From Peribacillus muralis (GTDB taxonomy: Bacteria > Bacillota > Bacilli > Bacillales > DSM-1321), in contig NZ_CP017080.1 in NCBI RefSeq assembly GCF_001645685.2, positions 4,641,051 through 4,705,050 of the forward strand: DNA of 64,000 bases, read 5' to 3'. The stretch's first letter is position 1, and every line of letters starts with the position of its first letter. The notes under the pieces were generated by a model that saw only the letters and a program-made list of their open reading frames with translations, was not told where the DNA came from and ran no database searches. Below, piece after piece: positions 44,642 to 54,742 of the stretch. Both the position numbers and the translations under genes were made by a program.

Positions 44642-45669
44642 GCGGTCATCGTATTCAGCCACTTATTCGATGACTGAACTTTGACCCCTTTATAGTAATA
44701 CTTTACGATATCTTCATAGTTTTTTCCTTCCCTGGCCATTCCATTGGCACCATATTGGCTCATCCCAACGCCATGCCCCGACCCCTTTGTCGTGATGACG
44801 ATCCGGTTGCCTTGGCGCTCCCAGTTAAAATCCGATGATGTCAAGCCAAGCTTTTCACGTATCTGTTTTCCCGTCAATTTCTTTCCCCCGATTTCAACGA
44901 TGCCCACACGATTGCCTGATGTTCTTTCAACCACCGTGCCTATCGTTGTCCCCGAGGAAAGACTTACACCAAGTTTGTTTTCAAAATCGGCTGTGTTCAC
45001 GACGACTTTATTATAAAATTTTGGTGATTCTTCTTTATCCCATGGACTTGAAACACTTCTTAAATAGGGGAAATCGGCTTGCCAATAGTCCTCGGAATTC
45101 TCCGTGTAGCCGTTGCTCGTGGAAAAAAAGGTGGCTGTGATCGGTTTTCCATCATAGGTCAGGATTTGCCCCTCCGTTTCCTTAATGGCCTTGCTGATTT
45201 TTTTCATCTTCGATTTATATTCAGAGCCCCATTGATTTTTGAGCTCATCGTCATTCTTATAAACTTGATGCATGACCGTATCGCTCACATCGGCACCGTC
45301 CGGCAAGCCCGACCGACTCTCACCAATAAGCTGATTGACAATGTATGTCCTTGCCGTCAACGCTTGTGCCTTCAATGCTTCTTCCTCAAAATCCGCTGGC
45401 ATTTCAGATGCAACCACGCCAGTCAAATACGTTTCCATCGGCACTTTTTCAATCTTTTTTGCATTTGAACGATAAACGGCAACTTCAACGGAATTCATTT
45501 CATTTGCACTTACTTCATTACCTTCCTTCTTCACTTTCTTCTCTAACTGTTCGGCTAATTCCCCACTTGTCTTATCATTTGAAAATGGAAGCACAAGCAC
45601 TGCTGGAATCATGATAATTACGAATGCTACTGCAATGAATAGTATGATCATCGGTTTGATTGCTTTCAA
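44632..45669 (-). CDS. spoIID: Stage II sporulation protein D (SpoIID)
   Basis: A 345-residue membrane-anchored peptidoglycan-cleaving enzyme of the engulfment DMP complex. One N-terminal helix (about 8-28) precedes the SpoIID/LytB domain with GVVASEMPADFEEEALKAQALTARTYIV and GSGHGVGMSQYGANGMA. I start at TTG 45669 (KAIKPMIILF follows), nine bases after GGGAGG, giving the B. subtilis length (343); the open frame extends to 45834 but that part has no ribosome site. It follows murA by about 200 bp. Confidence 0.92.
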   Translation of the reverse strand: MKAIKPMIILFIAVAFVIIMIPAVLVLPFSNDKTSGELAEQLEKKVKKEGNEVSANEMNSVEVAVYRSNAKKIEKVPMETYLTGVVASEMPADFEEEALKAQALTARTYIVNQLIGESRSGLPDGADVSDTVMHQVYKNDDELKNQWGSEYKSKMKKISKAIKETEGQILTYDGKPITATFFSTSNGYTENSEDYWQADFPYLRSVSSPWDKEESPKFYNKVVVNTADFENKLGVSLSSGTTIGTVVERTSGNRVGIVEIGGKKLTGKQIREKLGLTSSDFNWERQGNRIVITTKGSGHGVGMSQYGANGMAREGKNYEDIVKYYYKGVKVQSSNKWLNTMTAKK

Positions 45670-45818
45670 ACTCCTGAGCCTCCCTACACTTGTTTTCTCT
45701 GCCGTGCCTACCTGTTTCGGCAGGATCTGTACATAACAAATGTATGTCGATGGACGAGCATTTATGAATAGAAAAACGGCAACTCTTCTGCAGGAGTCCA
45801 GGCATGTAGGATCAAGAC

Positions 45819-45861
45819 AAAAAAAACCATTCACGATTTAATGACTCAAACGTGAATGGTT
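45819..45861 (-). terminator. Terminator of murA
   Basis: An 11-bp stem (45825-45835 with 45851-45861) is followed by a run of T on the minus strand. It is 12 bp past the murA stop. Confidence 0.88.
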
Positions 45862-45873
45862 TTATATGCTATC

Positions 45874-47175
45874 TTATGCGTTCAGATCGGCAATTTTCTT
45901 TGTTTCGGCAGGTACATCTTCGTTAATGCGTTCCACATCGGCACCTAATGCTGCCAATTTACCGTGGAAGTTCACGTAGCCTCTGTCAAGATGCTTAAGT
46001 TCTGTAACACGAGTGATGCCATCCGCAACCAATCCGGTCAGGATGAGCGCTGCTGCGGCACGTAAATCTGTTGCAGCTACCTCTGCACCTTGGATGTTAG
46101 TCGGTCCATTAACGATAACGGAGCGGCCCTCGATTTTAATATTGGCATTCATGCGACGGAATTCCTCAACATGCATGAAACGGTTTTCGAAAACGGTCTC
46201 CGTAATCATACTCGTTCCATCAGCACGCAACAATAATGCCATCATTTGTGACTGCATATCAGTCGGGAAACCAGGATGCGGCATTGTTTTGATATCAATC
46301 GCCTTCAAGGTTTTTGGACCGATGACGCGCAAGCCATCTTCTTCTTCAAGGATCTTGACGCCCATTTCCTCCATTTTGGCAATAAGGGAAGTAAGGTGTT
46401 CAGGAACAGCTCCTTGAACAAGAACATTACCGCCAGTAAGTGCTGCGGCTGTCATGAAAGTACCTGCTTCGATACGGTCAGGTATAATATTATGTTCAAC
46501 GCCATATAATTTATCGACGCCTTCGATTCTCATCGTACCCGTACCGGCACCTCTTACTTTGGCACCCATTTTATTAAGGAAGTTCGCAAGATCTACAATT
46601 TCAGGCTCTTTGGCCACATTTTCCAGAACGGTAATACCCTCAGCAAGTGTTGCAGCCATCATGATATTCTCAGTGGCGCCCACACTCGGGAAGTCTAGAT
46701 ACACACGTGCACCTTTAAGCCTTCCTTCTACCTCGGCATCAATGAAGCCATTGCCGACCTTTACTTTTGCTCCCATCGCTTCAAAGCCCTTCAAATGCTG
46801 ATCGATAGGACGTGAGCCTATTGCACAGCCACCCGGAAGAGCAACGCGGGCCCGGCCATTCCTTGCTAATAAGGAGCCCATCACTAATACGGAAGCTCTC
46901 ATTTTACGTACATATTCAAATGGTGCTTCTTCTAATAACTCTCTTGATGCATCTACAGTTACTTGATTGTCATGAAAGGCAACATCTGCATTTAAGTTGC
47001 GCAATACTTCATTGATTGTATATACATCGGAGAGCGTAGGAACATCTTTAATGATACTTTTCCCATCACTTGCTAATAATGTTGCAGCGATAACTGGCAA
47101 AACGGCGTTTTTAGCACCTTCTACTTTAACTGTCCCGCTAAGCCTTTTTCCGCCGCGGACGATGATTTTTTCCAA
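45874..47175 (-). CDS. murA: UDP-N-acetylglucosamine 1-carboxyvinyltransferase MurA
   Basis: A 433-residue cytoplasmic enzyme that transfers enolpyruvate from PEP to UDP-GlcNAc, the first committed step of peptidoglycan synthesis. It has Lys22/Asn23 (EGAKNAVLP) and the active-site loop [14 protein letters not shown] with Cys117, so it should be fosfomycin-sensitive. The position between ywmB and spoIID is that of murAA in B. subtilis. It is 32 bp downstream of ywmB and co-oriented. Confidence 0.95.
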   Translation of the reverse strand: MEKIIVRGGKRLSGTVKVEGAKNAVLPVIAATLLASDGKSIIKDVPTLSDVYTINEVLRNLNADVAFHDNQVTVDASRELLEEAPFEYVRKMRASVLVMGSLLARNGRARVALPGGCAIGSRPIDQHLKGFEAMGAKVKVGNGFIDAEVEGRLKGARVYLDFPSVGATENIMMAATLAEGITVLENVAKEPEIVDLANFLNKMGAKVRGAGTGTMRIEGVDKLYGVEHNIIPDRIEAGTFMTAAALTGGNVLVQGAVPEHLTSLIAKMEEMGVKILEEEDGLRVIGPKTLKAIDIKTMPHPGFPTDMQSQMMALLLRADGTSMITETVFENRFMHVEEFRRMNANIKIEGRSVIVNGPTNIQGAEVAATDLRAAAALILTGLVADGITRVTELKHLDRGYVNFHGKLAALGADVERINEDVPAETKKIADLNA

Positions 47176-47207
47176 AAGTATTCCCCTCCGCGTCCATTTT
47201 CTCTATA

Positions 47208-47957
47208 TTAATATTCAAACGTTATGATTGGTGTGCCAACTACAAAGTTCGTTCGTTCACCCAATCCTTCTGTCCGTAGCCCAAACTGCAAATTTAATTT
47301 TTCTTTTGTCAAAGGTTGTTTAAACAATGTTGAATGTGCAGATATTGATGTAAAGTTTGTTTCATGCACACTCTCAATTTCCCTTGCTTGGAACATATCT
47401 AACAGGTCTTCAGTTTTAGAGTTTAAAACCGAATCCATATTATCATTGATAGACCCTTTAATACAAGAAAAAATTGAAGGAGTCCCTATAAATAGGTCAT
47501 TTACCCTGTTCTGGAATGTCGTTGTAAAAAAGGCCGCATCGCCCTTTTCCCACTTCTGTCCCTTCACTTCATAAATGACATAGGTAACTTTATCAAATTC
47601 CTCTTCCGTTGTCATTATTTTGATAGATTCGGTTAGACCTGAATCGACATTGTAAGTTAACGCCTCAGCCTTCCAGCCGGAAGCATCATCTTCCCGGTGC
47701 CATTGAAATTGAGGGTATTTTTGTTTTAAAGCGTACACTTCGCTTTCGAACTCTTGTTTAGTTGCAATCTCTTTATTTATTTCTCTAGCGAGTACAGACC
47801 AATCACCTATGTCTAAATCCTTATCTTCTTGTAACAGTCCGACCAATTTGACTATATCTGGTTTAGTTTCTGCCACAATCGTACTATTCCCAATTAAAAT
47901 CACCATCAAACCAAGAAATACTATGTATATTAACATTTTTTTGTTTATATTATACAT
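47208..47957 (-). CDS. ywmB: YwmB-family secreted protein
   Basis: A 249-residue protein with an N-terminal signal/anchor (about 8-30, ending near VAET) and a TATA-box-like fold domain of the YwmB family. The blocks EDKDLDIGDWSVLARE and TFQNRVNDLFIGTPSIFSCIKGSIND are typical. Function is unknown. It sits immediately before murA, as in B. subtilis, and starts at an ATG with GGGGAGG. Confidence 0.8.
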   Translation of the reverse strand: MYNINKKMLIYIVFLGLMVILIGNSTIVAETKPDIVKLVGLLQEDKDLDIGDWSVLAREINKEIATKQEFESEVYALKQKYPQFQWHREDDASGWKAEALTYNVDSGLTESIKIMTTEEEFDKVTYVIYEVKGQKWEKGDAAFFTTTFQNRVNDLFIGTPSIFSCIKGSINDNMDSVLNSKTEDLLDMFQAREIESVHETNFTSISAHSTLFKQPLTKEKLNLQFGLRTEGLGERTNFVVGTPIITFEY

Positions 47958-48113
47958 GTTGAATTCCTCCCCTCTTTATGCATTATTACCATAAGGAGAG
48001 AAATCATACTTCGAGTTTTCCGACAATTAGTGATACCTTCCAACTTGCAGAGGTAGGCATGGCGAATAAAAGAGTAGGATCGTATTTTGCTATAAACAAA
48101 GTCTTACAGCTTA

Positions 48114-48356
48114 TCAGTCATCACTGAACATATACGGGAGCTGGTTTGCAAACCCCAGGTAGTCAAGGAAGAAATTACTCACAACCGAACCGATGGCAAC
48201 CGTCAATAAAATATATAAGACCCTGGCCTTGATGACCGAATTCGATCTTAACATTTTATCAAAATGTAATGCCTGTAGAGCCCACCAGGTAACTGCAATG
48301 AAAAACAAATGTGCAATTATTCCTGTTAAAGCCTGCTGTCCCATTGCTGAAAACAT
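48114..48356 (-). CDS. ywzB: DUF1146 family membrane protein (YwzB-like)
   Basis: An 80-residue protein with two membrane helices (about 9-30 and 47-66). I start at ATG 48356 (MFSAMGQQALTGI), seven bases after GGAGG; the open frame extends further upstream without a ribosome site. Length and place between ywmB and the energy operons match ywzB. Function unknown. Confidence 0.75.
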   Translation of the reverse strand: MFSAMGQQALTGIIAHLFFIAVTWWALQALHFDKMLRSNSVIKARVLYILLTVAIGSVVSNFFLDYLGFANQLPYMFSDD

Positions 48357-48461
48357 GTACATACCTCCTAAAAGACACCCGTCTTCCATTCTAACACAAA
48401 ACCCCTTCATATTTGGAATATAAAAGGAAGAATTGCAAAATATCTTTTTAAAACTGTAAAT

Positions 48462-48492
48462 AGAGGCTTGGTCCAATGGAACAAGCCTCTAT
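48462..48492 (-). terminator. Terminator-like hairpin after nuoN
   Basis: A 9-bp stem (AGAGGCTTG with CAAGCCTCT) lies 15 bp past the nuoN stop. The following minus-strand tract is T-rich but interrupted. Confidence 0.55.
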
Positions 48493-48506
48493 CTACTTGC
48501 ATTATA

Positions 48507-50033
48507 TCATTTACTTGAAATAAAGTCTGTAAAATCACCAAATTGTTCATGAATAAAATCGAAGGCAATATTTGGAACAACCCCCAACAGTACGGTGCCG
48601 ATTGCACAAATGATCAGGACGGCGGAAACACCTGAGCGAATCTTTAAGACCTTGTCTGAATGAACCGGCCGGAAAAAGACCTGGACCAATAACCCGAAGT
48701 AATAAACATAGGAGACGATGGTGCCTGCAATCATGATTCCGGCAAGGACGAAATGGCCTGGCTGCGTAATGAATGTTCCGAGGAAAATATTCAGTTTGCC
48801 AATGAAACCGGTCGTCCCCGGAATCCCCGCCAATGAAAGGATATAGATGGTGAATGCAACCGCCAGAAAAGGAGATTTCCTTCCTAATCCCGCAAGCATG
48901 CCAATATCGTCTGAACCGCTGTGGCTGGAAAGTAGTTGAATGACGGCAAATACGCCGATGTTCATCAATACGTATGCCAGTAAATAATACCAGATTGTAT
49001 CCACAAGGAAATATCCTCCGCCCAATGTAGCCACAGCCACAAGAAGGTATCCCGCATGGGCAATGCTTGAATAGGCAAATAATCGTTTTAGATTTTGCTG
49101 CCTTAAAGCTACCACATTACCGATGATGATGGTCAGACCTGCCATTGAAGCTATATAGCCATCATTTTTTTCCAAAAAGTCGAGTGCCCCGAAGGCATCG
49201 CCGGGAGCGGTCAGGAACAAGGAAAGAAAAATGCGCAATAATATGACAAAACCCGCCATTTTCGAAATGACGCTTAAGAAGGCAGCCACAGGTGTCGGTG
49301 CCCCTTCATAAACATCCGGCGCCCACATATGAAAGGGAGCGGCGGCAATCTTGAAGGATAAACCGACAAAAACCATGAAGAATGCGAGACCCATGATATA
49401 TTGCAGCTGTCCGTCCGTCATTCCAGCCATCGTCCGGCTCATCTCGCCCAGATTGACCGAACCCGTCACCCCATATAAATAGCTCATTCCGAATAAGGTG
49501 ATCGCCGTGGATATACCGCCGTTAATCACATACTTCATCGATGCTTCATTAGCTATACGATCGCGTTTACGTATTCCAACCAATATATAAGATGAAAGTG
49601 AAAGCAGCTCCAGTCCGACAAACAGGGTTATTAAATCGCCGCTTGAGGACATGATCATCGCACCAAGCAAAGCGGTCAGGAACAGATAATAAAATTCACC
49701 CCGATGCTCTCGCAATCCTTCTTTCGGTTCATATCCTTCCGCGAGAAGGATGATAAGTCCCGCACCAATTAACAACAGGAGCTTAAAGGCTTTTGCAAAA
49801 GAATCCAAACGAAACGTATCCGACAAAATACTGACAGTTTCAAACGAAAATAGGCTTACCAGCGACAAACCTGCCAAAATGATACCGGTTAGCGCGAGCC
49901 ATGCCAATTTCCTTCGATTAAAGTGCACCGGCCAGAACAAATCCAATATCGAAAGAGCCATGGTCGTTCCAAGGATGATGAATTCCGGCATCATCGCTCC
50001 CCAATCATACGAAAGCATCGTGTTCCAATCCAT
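48507..50033 (-). CDS. nuoN: NADH-quinone oxidoreductase subunit N
   Basis: A 508-residue antiporter-like subunit of the complex I membrane arm, about 14 helices. The proton-translocation core is recognisable (FVGLELLSLSSYILVG, FKIAAAPFHMWAPDVYEGAPTPVAAFLSVISKMAGF, KRLFAYSSIAHAGYLLV). It is the last gene of the nuo operon, three bases after nuoM. Confidence 0.93.
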   Translation of the reverse strand: MDWNTMLSYDWGAMMPEFIILGTTMALSILDLFWPVHFNRRKLAWLALTGIILAGLSLVSLFSFETVSILSDTFRLDSFAKAFKLLLLIGAGLIILLAEGYEPKEGLREHRGEFYYLFLTALLGAMIMSSSGDLITLFVGLELLSLSSYILVGIRKRDRIANEASMKYVINGGISTAITLFGMSYLYGVTGSVNLGEMSRTMAGMTDGQLQYIMGLAFFMVFVGLSFKIAAAPFHMWAPDVYEGAPTPVAAFLSVISKMAGFVILLRIFLSLFLTAPGDAFGALDFLEKNDGYIASMAGLTIIIGNVVALRQQNLKRLFAYSSIAHAGYLLVAVATLGGGYFLVDTIWYYLLAYVLMNIGVFAVIQLLSSHSGSDDIGMLAGLGRKSPFLAVAFTIYILSLAGIPGTTGFIGKLNIFLGTFITQPGHFVLAGIMIAGTIVSYVYYFGLLVQVFFRPVHSDKVLKIRSGVSAVLIICAIGTVLLGVVPNIAFDFIHEQFGDFTDFISSK

Positions 50034-50036
50034 CTA

Positions 50037-51560
50037 TCATCGCCCCCCTAAAGCAAGCATCATGGCTTCAATCGTACCTTGTAGAGGCCCGCCTAACAAA
50101 TTTGGATATACCCCAATCGATATGATCAGGCCTAGAAGTACCCATACAGGTACAAACTCCCAGCTCTTAAGGTCCCGCTTCTCTTTTTCTACCAAGCTAT
50201 CATTCTTGCCGAACGTCATTTGCATGATCGCCCTCAGAATATAGACAGCTGTTAGAACGAGCCCAATCACACCGATTGCTGCAAGTAATGGCTGACTTTT
50301 GAATAAGCCGAGAAATACCATGAATTCACTGATGAAGCCGGACATGCCCGGCAAACCGAGTGATGCCAGCCCGCACGCCAGCATAAAACCGGAAAAAATC
50401 GGCATCGACCTCGCCAGCCCCCCAAGCCTGGGAAGCAGCACGGTCCCTGTCCTTTCGGATAATGCACCCACTAGGAAAAACAGCATCGCGGCAATTAAGC
50501 CGTGGGAAATGACCTGAAAGATTGCCCCTTGAAGGCCTGCTTCATTCAAGGCTCCCAACCCCATCATGACGATCCCCATATGCGAAATCGATGAGTAAGC
50601 TAATACAAGCTTGAAGTCCGTTTGCACCATCGCCAGCAATGCTCCATATAAAAAGCTGATGACCCCCATCAGTACAATGACAAATGCCAAGCTTTTATAT
50701 TGTTCAGGGAATATTCCCATTCCAAACCTGATGATCCCATAAGCCCCTATTTTCAATAAGACGCCAGCATGGATCATGACGATGGCAGGAGGCGCCTCTG
50801 CATGAACCCGCACCATCCAGCTGTGAAATGGAAATACGGGCAGCTTGATCGCAAACGCAATGAGAAAGGCAAGACATAAGCCATACTTCATCGAACCCGA
50901 AATCGGTGCAAACAGAGATACACCGCCCATTGTCATCATTTGTGTCAAAGCCGCAATATTGGTTGTACCTGTCCTGGCAAACAAAATCAGGATGGCCACC
51001 AGCAAAATGGCCGAACCGATGCCGTTATAAATCAGAAAATGATACGATGCCTTTTCCCTCTCGAGAGAACCCCATCTTCCGATTAAGAAGAAGGCGGGAA
51101 TCAATGTCATTTCAAAAAAGATGAAGAAAAGAATCAGATTTTCTGCGGTAAAGACACCGAGCATCCCGATCTCCAAAATCAAAAACAACAAGTAATAGCC
51201 TTTCCATCCTTGCTTTATATATATCGATGCCAATGCCGCCAGTGAAGAAATGATGGTCGTCAGTAATAGGAAGATGAGGCTCAGGCCATCCAGCCCCAGC
51301 TCGAAATTCACGGTGAAAAGTTTGGGATCATACATCTCCAAATTTCCAAACCTGATCCAATCCACCTTCATGCTAAAGCTGGAAAGAGCCATTCCCGAAT
51401 AATATTGGCTGCATAAAAAGAACGAGAGGAAAAGGGGGGGAAGCGTTCCGAAAAAGCCAAATTGCTTGATGGTCCTTTCCTCATTTTTCGGCATGAGGGC
51501 AACCATCACAATTCCCAGCAATGGTGAAAACACTAAAAGCGAGAGCAAATAGGCATTCAT
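50037..51560 (-). CDS. nuoM: NADH-quinone oxidoreductase subunit M
   Basis: A 507-residue antiporter-like proton-pumping subunit. Typical segments are FFIFFEMTLIPAFFLIGRWG, KLPVFPFHSWMVRVHAEAPPAIVMIHAGVLLKIGAYG and LVLAYSSISHMGIVMMG. Its ATG overlaps the nuoL stop. Length is standard. Confidence 0.93.
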   Translation of the reverse strand: MNAYLLSLLVFSPLLGIVMVALMPKNEERTIKQFGFFGTLPPLFLSFFLCSQYYSGMALSSFSMKVDWIRFGNLEMYDPKLFTVNFELGLDGLSLIFLLLTTIISSLAALASIYIKQGWKGYYLLFLILEIGMLGVFTAENLILFFIFFEMTLIPAFFLIGRWGSLEREKASYHFLIYNGIGSAILLVAILILFARTGTTNIAALTQMMTMGGVSLFAPISGSMKYGLCLAFLIAFAIKLPVFPFHSWMVRVHAEAPPAIVMIHAGVLLKIGAYGIIRFGMGIFPEQYKSLAFVIVLMGVISFLYGALLAMVQTDFKLVLAYSSISHMGIVMMGLGALNEAGLQGAIFQVISHGLIAAMLFFLVGALSERTGTVLLPRLGGLARSMPIFSGFMLACGLASLGLPGMSGFISEFMVFLGLFKSQPLLAAIGVIGLVLTAVYILRAIMQMTFGKNDSLVEKEKRDLKSWEFVPVWVLLGLIISIGVYPNLLGGPLQGTIEAMMLALGGR

Positions 51561-53428
51561 CTTAAATACCCCCCAGTTAAAGCAAAAATGACCAGTAATA
51601 CCGCAAGTCCCAAAAACGCAATCATCCCATATTGCTGTACCTGCCCCGATTGCAGTTTAGATCCTATTTTCCCCAACCCTTCTATTGAACCGGTTACAGT
51701 CGCTATCAAGCCACCGATGATGAACCTTTCAATATAAGATAGAAATAAGCTAATTCCTTTCGTTATATGAACTATAGTAAAATAATAAATTTCATCGATA
51801 TAATACTTATTTTCCAAAACTCGATATAACGTGGAGTTTTCTTTGACGAGCCCGCCCCGGGACAGCTTCGTTTTAGCGTACATCATATAGGCTAGGACGA
51901 TTCCGGCAAGCGCCACAAGCACGGCAAGGATCATGATCCAAATAGGTCCCTCACTATGTCCGGCACCAAGCACGGCTTCATTCCCCTCTACAAGCCACTC
52001 ACCAAGGAAGGTCCCGAACCACGGGGTTTGGATATACCCACCGATCACAGCAAGCACCCCTAAAACAAGCATGGGAGCCAGCATGGCTGCAGGTGATTCA
52101 TTGACCTGTTTCACTTGACTGCGAGACTCTCCGGCAAAGATCATGAAAAATAGCCGGAACATGTAAAAGGCGGTTAAAAAAGAGGTAATCACCGCGAGTG
52201 AAAACAAGAAATAGTTACCATTCATCCATGCCGCCATCAAAATTTCATCTTTACTGAAAAAGCCCGAGAGCAAGGGAAACCCGGAAATCGCCAGAGTTCC
52301 AGTCAAGAACAGCGGCCCTGTCCATTTCAGCCTTGCCCATAGCCCGCCCATCCTTTCGATATCCTGTGTATGTATGGCATGAATGACACTGCCTGCAGCC
52401 AAAAACAACAATGCTTTAAAGAAGGCATGGGTCATTAAATGAAATACACCGGCCACATATCCCGCAGCACCCAAAGCAAGCATCATGAAACCAAGCTGGG
52501 AGATTGTCGAATAAGCCAATACCCGCTTGACATCCTTTTGCACAGAAGCGATACTCGCGGCAAAGATCGCTGTGAATCCTCCTGTTATGGCAACAGCTTG
52601 CATAGCCGCTTCACTTGCGAGGAATAACGGAAACATGGTCGCTACCAGATATACGCCTGCGGCCACCATCGTCGCTGCGTGAATCAATGCGGAAACCGGC
52701 GTTGGGCCCTCCATGGCATCAGGAAGCCATGTGTGAAGCGGGAATTGCCCCGACTTCCCAACGGCACCAATAAAAATGAGGATGGCGATCAACGTCAAAC
52801 TCCCATCTGATATCTCACCCGATTGAACGGCTTGAAAAATCGCTCCATATTCGAAGCTGCCCGTTTCCCAGAAAAGGAGGATGATTCCGATCAATAGCCC
52901 TACATCACCGATCCTGGTCATGATGAAGGCCTTTTTCGCTGCAGCCTTAGCTTCCTGTTTATAAAAGTAAAACCCGATCAATAGGAAGGAGCCAACCCCG
53001 ACCAATTCCCAGAAAAAATAAAGCTGTAGTAAATTCGGCGCCATGACCAGTCCAAGCATGGCAAAGGTGAAAAAGCCCAGATAAGCATAAAAAATGGAGA
53101 ATCGCTCTTCACCCTTCATGTACCCCAACGAATAGATTTGGACAAGCAGGCTGACAAAGGAAACGATTACAAGCATCAAGACATTAAGCTGATTGATTTC
53201 GAAACCGGCCGTAAGCTGTGTCCCCCCTATGGTAAGCCAATCCATCGTTGTTTTATAAGTAGGTGCCGTGAACCTTTCCATCAAGGTTAGCATCGATAAA
53301 ACGAATGAAGCCAACGTAAAGATTATTCCTATATATGCCCCCCGCTCCCGTAGCCGGCCACCTGATAGAAGCAGAACCATAAACGTGACGAGTGGAAAAA
53401 TCGGTATGAGCCAAGCGTTCTCCATCAT
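51557..53428 (-). CDS. nuoL: NADH-quinone oxidoreductase subunit L
   Basis: A 623-residue antiporter-like subunit with the long lateral helix near the C-terminus. Conserved blocks are YFFWELVGVGSFLLIGFYF, KSGQFPLHTWLPDAMEGPTPVSALIHAATMVAAGVYL and KRVLAYSTISQLGFMMLALG. It is the distal proton-pumping subunit of the membrane arm. Two adjacent ATG codons make the exact start uncertain by one residue. Confidence 0.93.
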   Translation of the reverse strand: MMENAWLIPIFPLVTFMVLLLSGGRLRERGAYIGIIFTLASFVLSMLTLMERFTAPTYKTTMDWLTIGGTQLTAGFEINQLNVLMLVIVSFVSLLVQIYSLGYMKGEERFSIFYAYLGFFTFAMLGLVMAPNLLQLYFFWELVGVGSFLLIGFYFYKQEAKAAAKKAFIMTRIGDVGLLIGIILLFWETGSFEYGAIFQAVQSGEISDGSLTLIAILIFIGAVGKSGQFPLHTWLPDAMEGPTPVSALIHAATMVAAGVYLVATMFPLFLASEAAMQAVAITGGFTAIFAASIASVQKDVKRVLAYSTISQLGFMMLALGAAGYVAGVFHLMTHAFFKALLFLAAGSVIHAIHTQDIERMGGLWARLKWTGPLFLTGTLAISGFPLLSGFFSKDEILMAAWMNGNYFLFSLAVITSFLTAFYMFRLFFMIFAGESRSQVKQVNESPAAMLAPMLVLGVLAVIGGYIQTPWFGTFLGEWLVEGNEAVLGAGHSEGPIWIMILAVLVALAGIVLAYMMYAKTKLSRGGLVKENSTLYRVLENKYYIDEIYYFTIVHITKGISLFLSYIERFIIGGLIATVTGSIEGLGKIGSKLQSGQVQQYGMIAFLGLAVLLVIFALTGGYLR

Positions 53429-53462
53429 CGTATCAAATCCCCTTCTTCGTTCATATAAACCT

Positions 53463-53777
53463 TCAATGCTTCATGATATCCATTTCATCGACATTGACCG
53501 TCTTCCGATTGCGGTAAAGGGACATTAATATTGCCAGCCCAACAGCCGCCTCGGCTGCAGCGATTGTAATCGTGAATAAAGAAAACACCTGGCCCGTAAT
53601 CGATGGTGTCACCCCGAATTTACTGAAGGCAACTAAATTGATATTGGCGGCGTTCAGCATCAGCTCGATCGAAATCAGAACAATGACAGCATTCCTTTTC
53701 GTCAAGGCGCCATAAAGACCTATACAAAAAAGAACGAGTGCCAATACGAGATAAGCCGACAAGGGAACTCCCGTCAT
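53463..53777 (-). CDS. nuoK: NADH-quinone oxidoreductase subunit K
   Basis: A 104-residue subunit with three helices, the MrpC-like part of the pump. [15 protein letters not shown] carries the conserved membrane Glu. Its ATG overlaps the nuoJ stop by 4 bp. Standard length. Confidence 0.93.
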   Translation of the reverse strand: MTGVPLSAYLVLALVLFCIGLYGALTKRNAVIVLISIELMLNAANINLVAFSKFGVTPSITGQVFSLFTITIAAAEAAVGLAILMSLYRNRKTVNVDEMDIMKH

Positions 53778-54292
53778 GATCGATCTCCCTCCTCATTATC
53801 TTTTTTAGCTAATACGATGGCACCGACTAATGCCACCAGTAAAAGCACCGACATCACTTCAAACGGAATCACATACTTAGAAAAAAGTTCGATTCCTATT
53901 TGTTTCGTATTTTCCTCATGCAAGGCGGTTGGCTGTACCGGTATATCCAAATCATAGATTCCGAGATACACTGCGACAGCGAATCCAGCTATCGCCAACA
54001 GCAGAGTGAATTTCCTCCAGCCCCCTTTTGACGGTTCATCGTTTTCCCGATGCTTCGTCAGCATGATCCCGAATAACATCACGATCGTAATTGCCCCAGA
54101 GTAAATCAGGATTTGGACAATGGCGACAAATTCCGCCGAAAGCAGCAGATAAATGCCCGCAATGCTTAAGAAGGTAAAAACGAGTGCAATGACCATATGC
54201 ACCACTTTCGTTAATGTGATTAGCAGCACCCCGCCCAATATGGCGACGAGTGCCAAGCCAAAAAAGGCAATCAGTTCGCCGGATACATTCAT
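53774..54292 (-). CDS. nuoJ: NADH-quinone oxidoreductase subunit J
   Basis: A 172-residue membrane subunit with five helices. The conserved [29 protein letters not shown] segment identifies it. It links the quinone site to the pumps. It overlaps nuoI and nuoK by 4 bp on each side. Confidence 0.93.
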   Translation of the reverse strand: MNVSGELIAFFGLALVAILGGVLLITLTKVVHMVIALVFTFLSIAGIYLLLSAEFVAIVQILIYSGAITIVMLFGIMLTKHRENDEPSKGGWRKFTLLLAIAGFAVAVYLGIYDLDIPVQPTALHEENTKQIGIELFSKYVIPFEVMSVLLLVALVGAIVLAKKDNEEGDRS

Positions 54293-54708
54293 GTTTTATT
54301 CACCTTCCGGATATTTTCATCGTTTTCATCAAGCCACTCCAAATTTTTGAATAAATGATCACGGCTATATTCCGCCAGCTCAAACTGATTCGTCATGACG
54401 ATGGCCTCAGTGGGGCAGACCTCCGTGCATAAATCACACAAGATGCATATTTCGAAATTAATGTCATACGTGTCGATGATTTTGCCCTTTTTGGAGGGGT
54501 CGGGATGTTTTTTTCCGGTTAATTGTATACAGTCCGTTGGGCAAATCGTCACGCATTGATTGCATACGATGCACTTTTCAGGGTAAAATTTTTGGATTCC
54601 GCGGAATCTGTCAGGGAGCGGCAGCGGTTCATTCGGGTAGTCATACGTCACTTTTTTCCGGGTTAAGTTCTTTAATGTATAGCTTAAACCTTTAGCTAAA
54701 CCAAGCAT
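54289..54708 (-). CDS. nuoI: NADH-quinone oxidoreductase subunit I (2x[4Fe-4S])
   Basis: A 139-residue ferredoxin-like subunit. Two CxxCxxCxxxCP motifs (Cys46/49/52/56 and Cys88/91/94/98) hold clusters N6a/N6b, which carry electrons to NuoB. As no NuoE/F/G is encoded here, NuoI is the probable entry point for electrons from an outside donor. It lies 34 bp after nuoH. Confidence 0.94.
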   Translation of the reverse strand: MLGLAKGLSYTLKNLTRKKVTYDYPNEPLPLPDRFRGIQKFYPEKCIVCNQCVTICPTDCIQLTGKKHPDPSKKGKIIDTYDINFEICILCDLCTEVCPTEAIVMTNQFELAEYSRDHLFKNLEWLDENDENIRKVNKT

Positions 54709-54742
54709 GTTAATCCCTCACTTTCCGATCGGCTTACGTTTT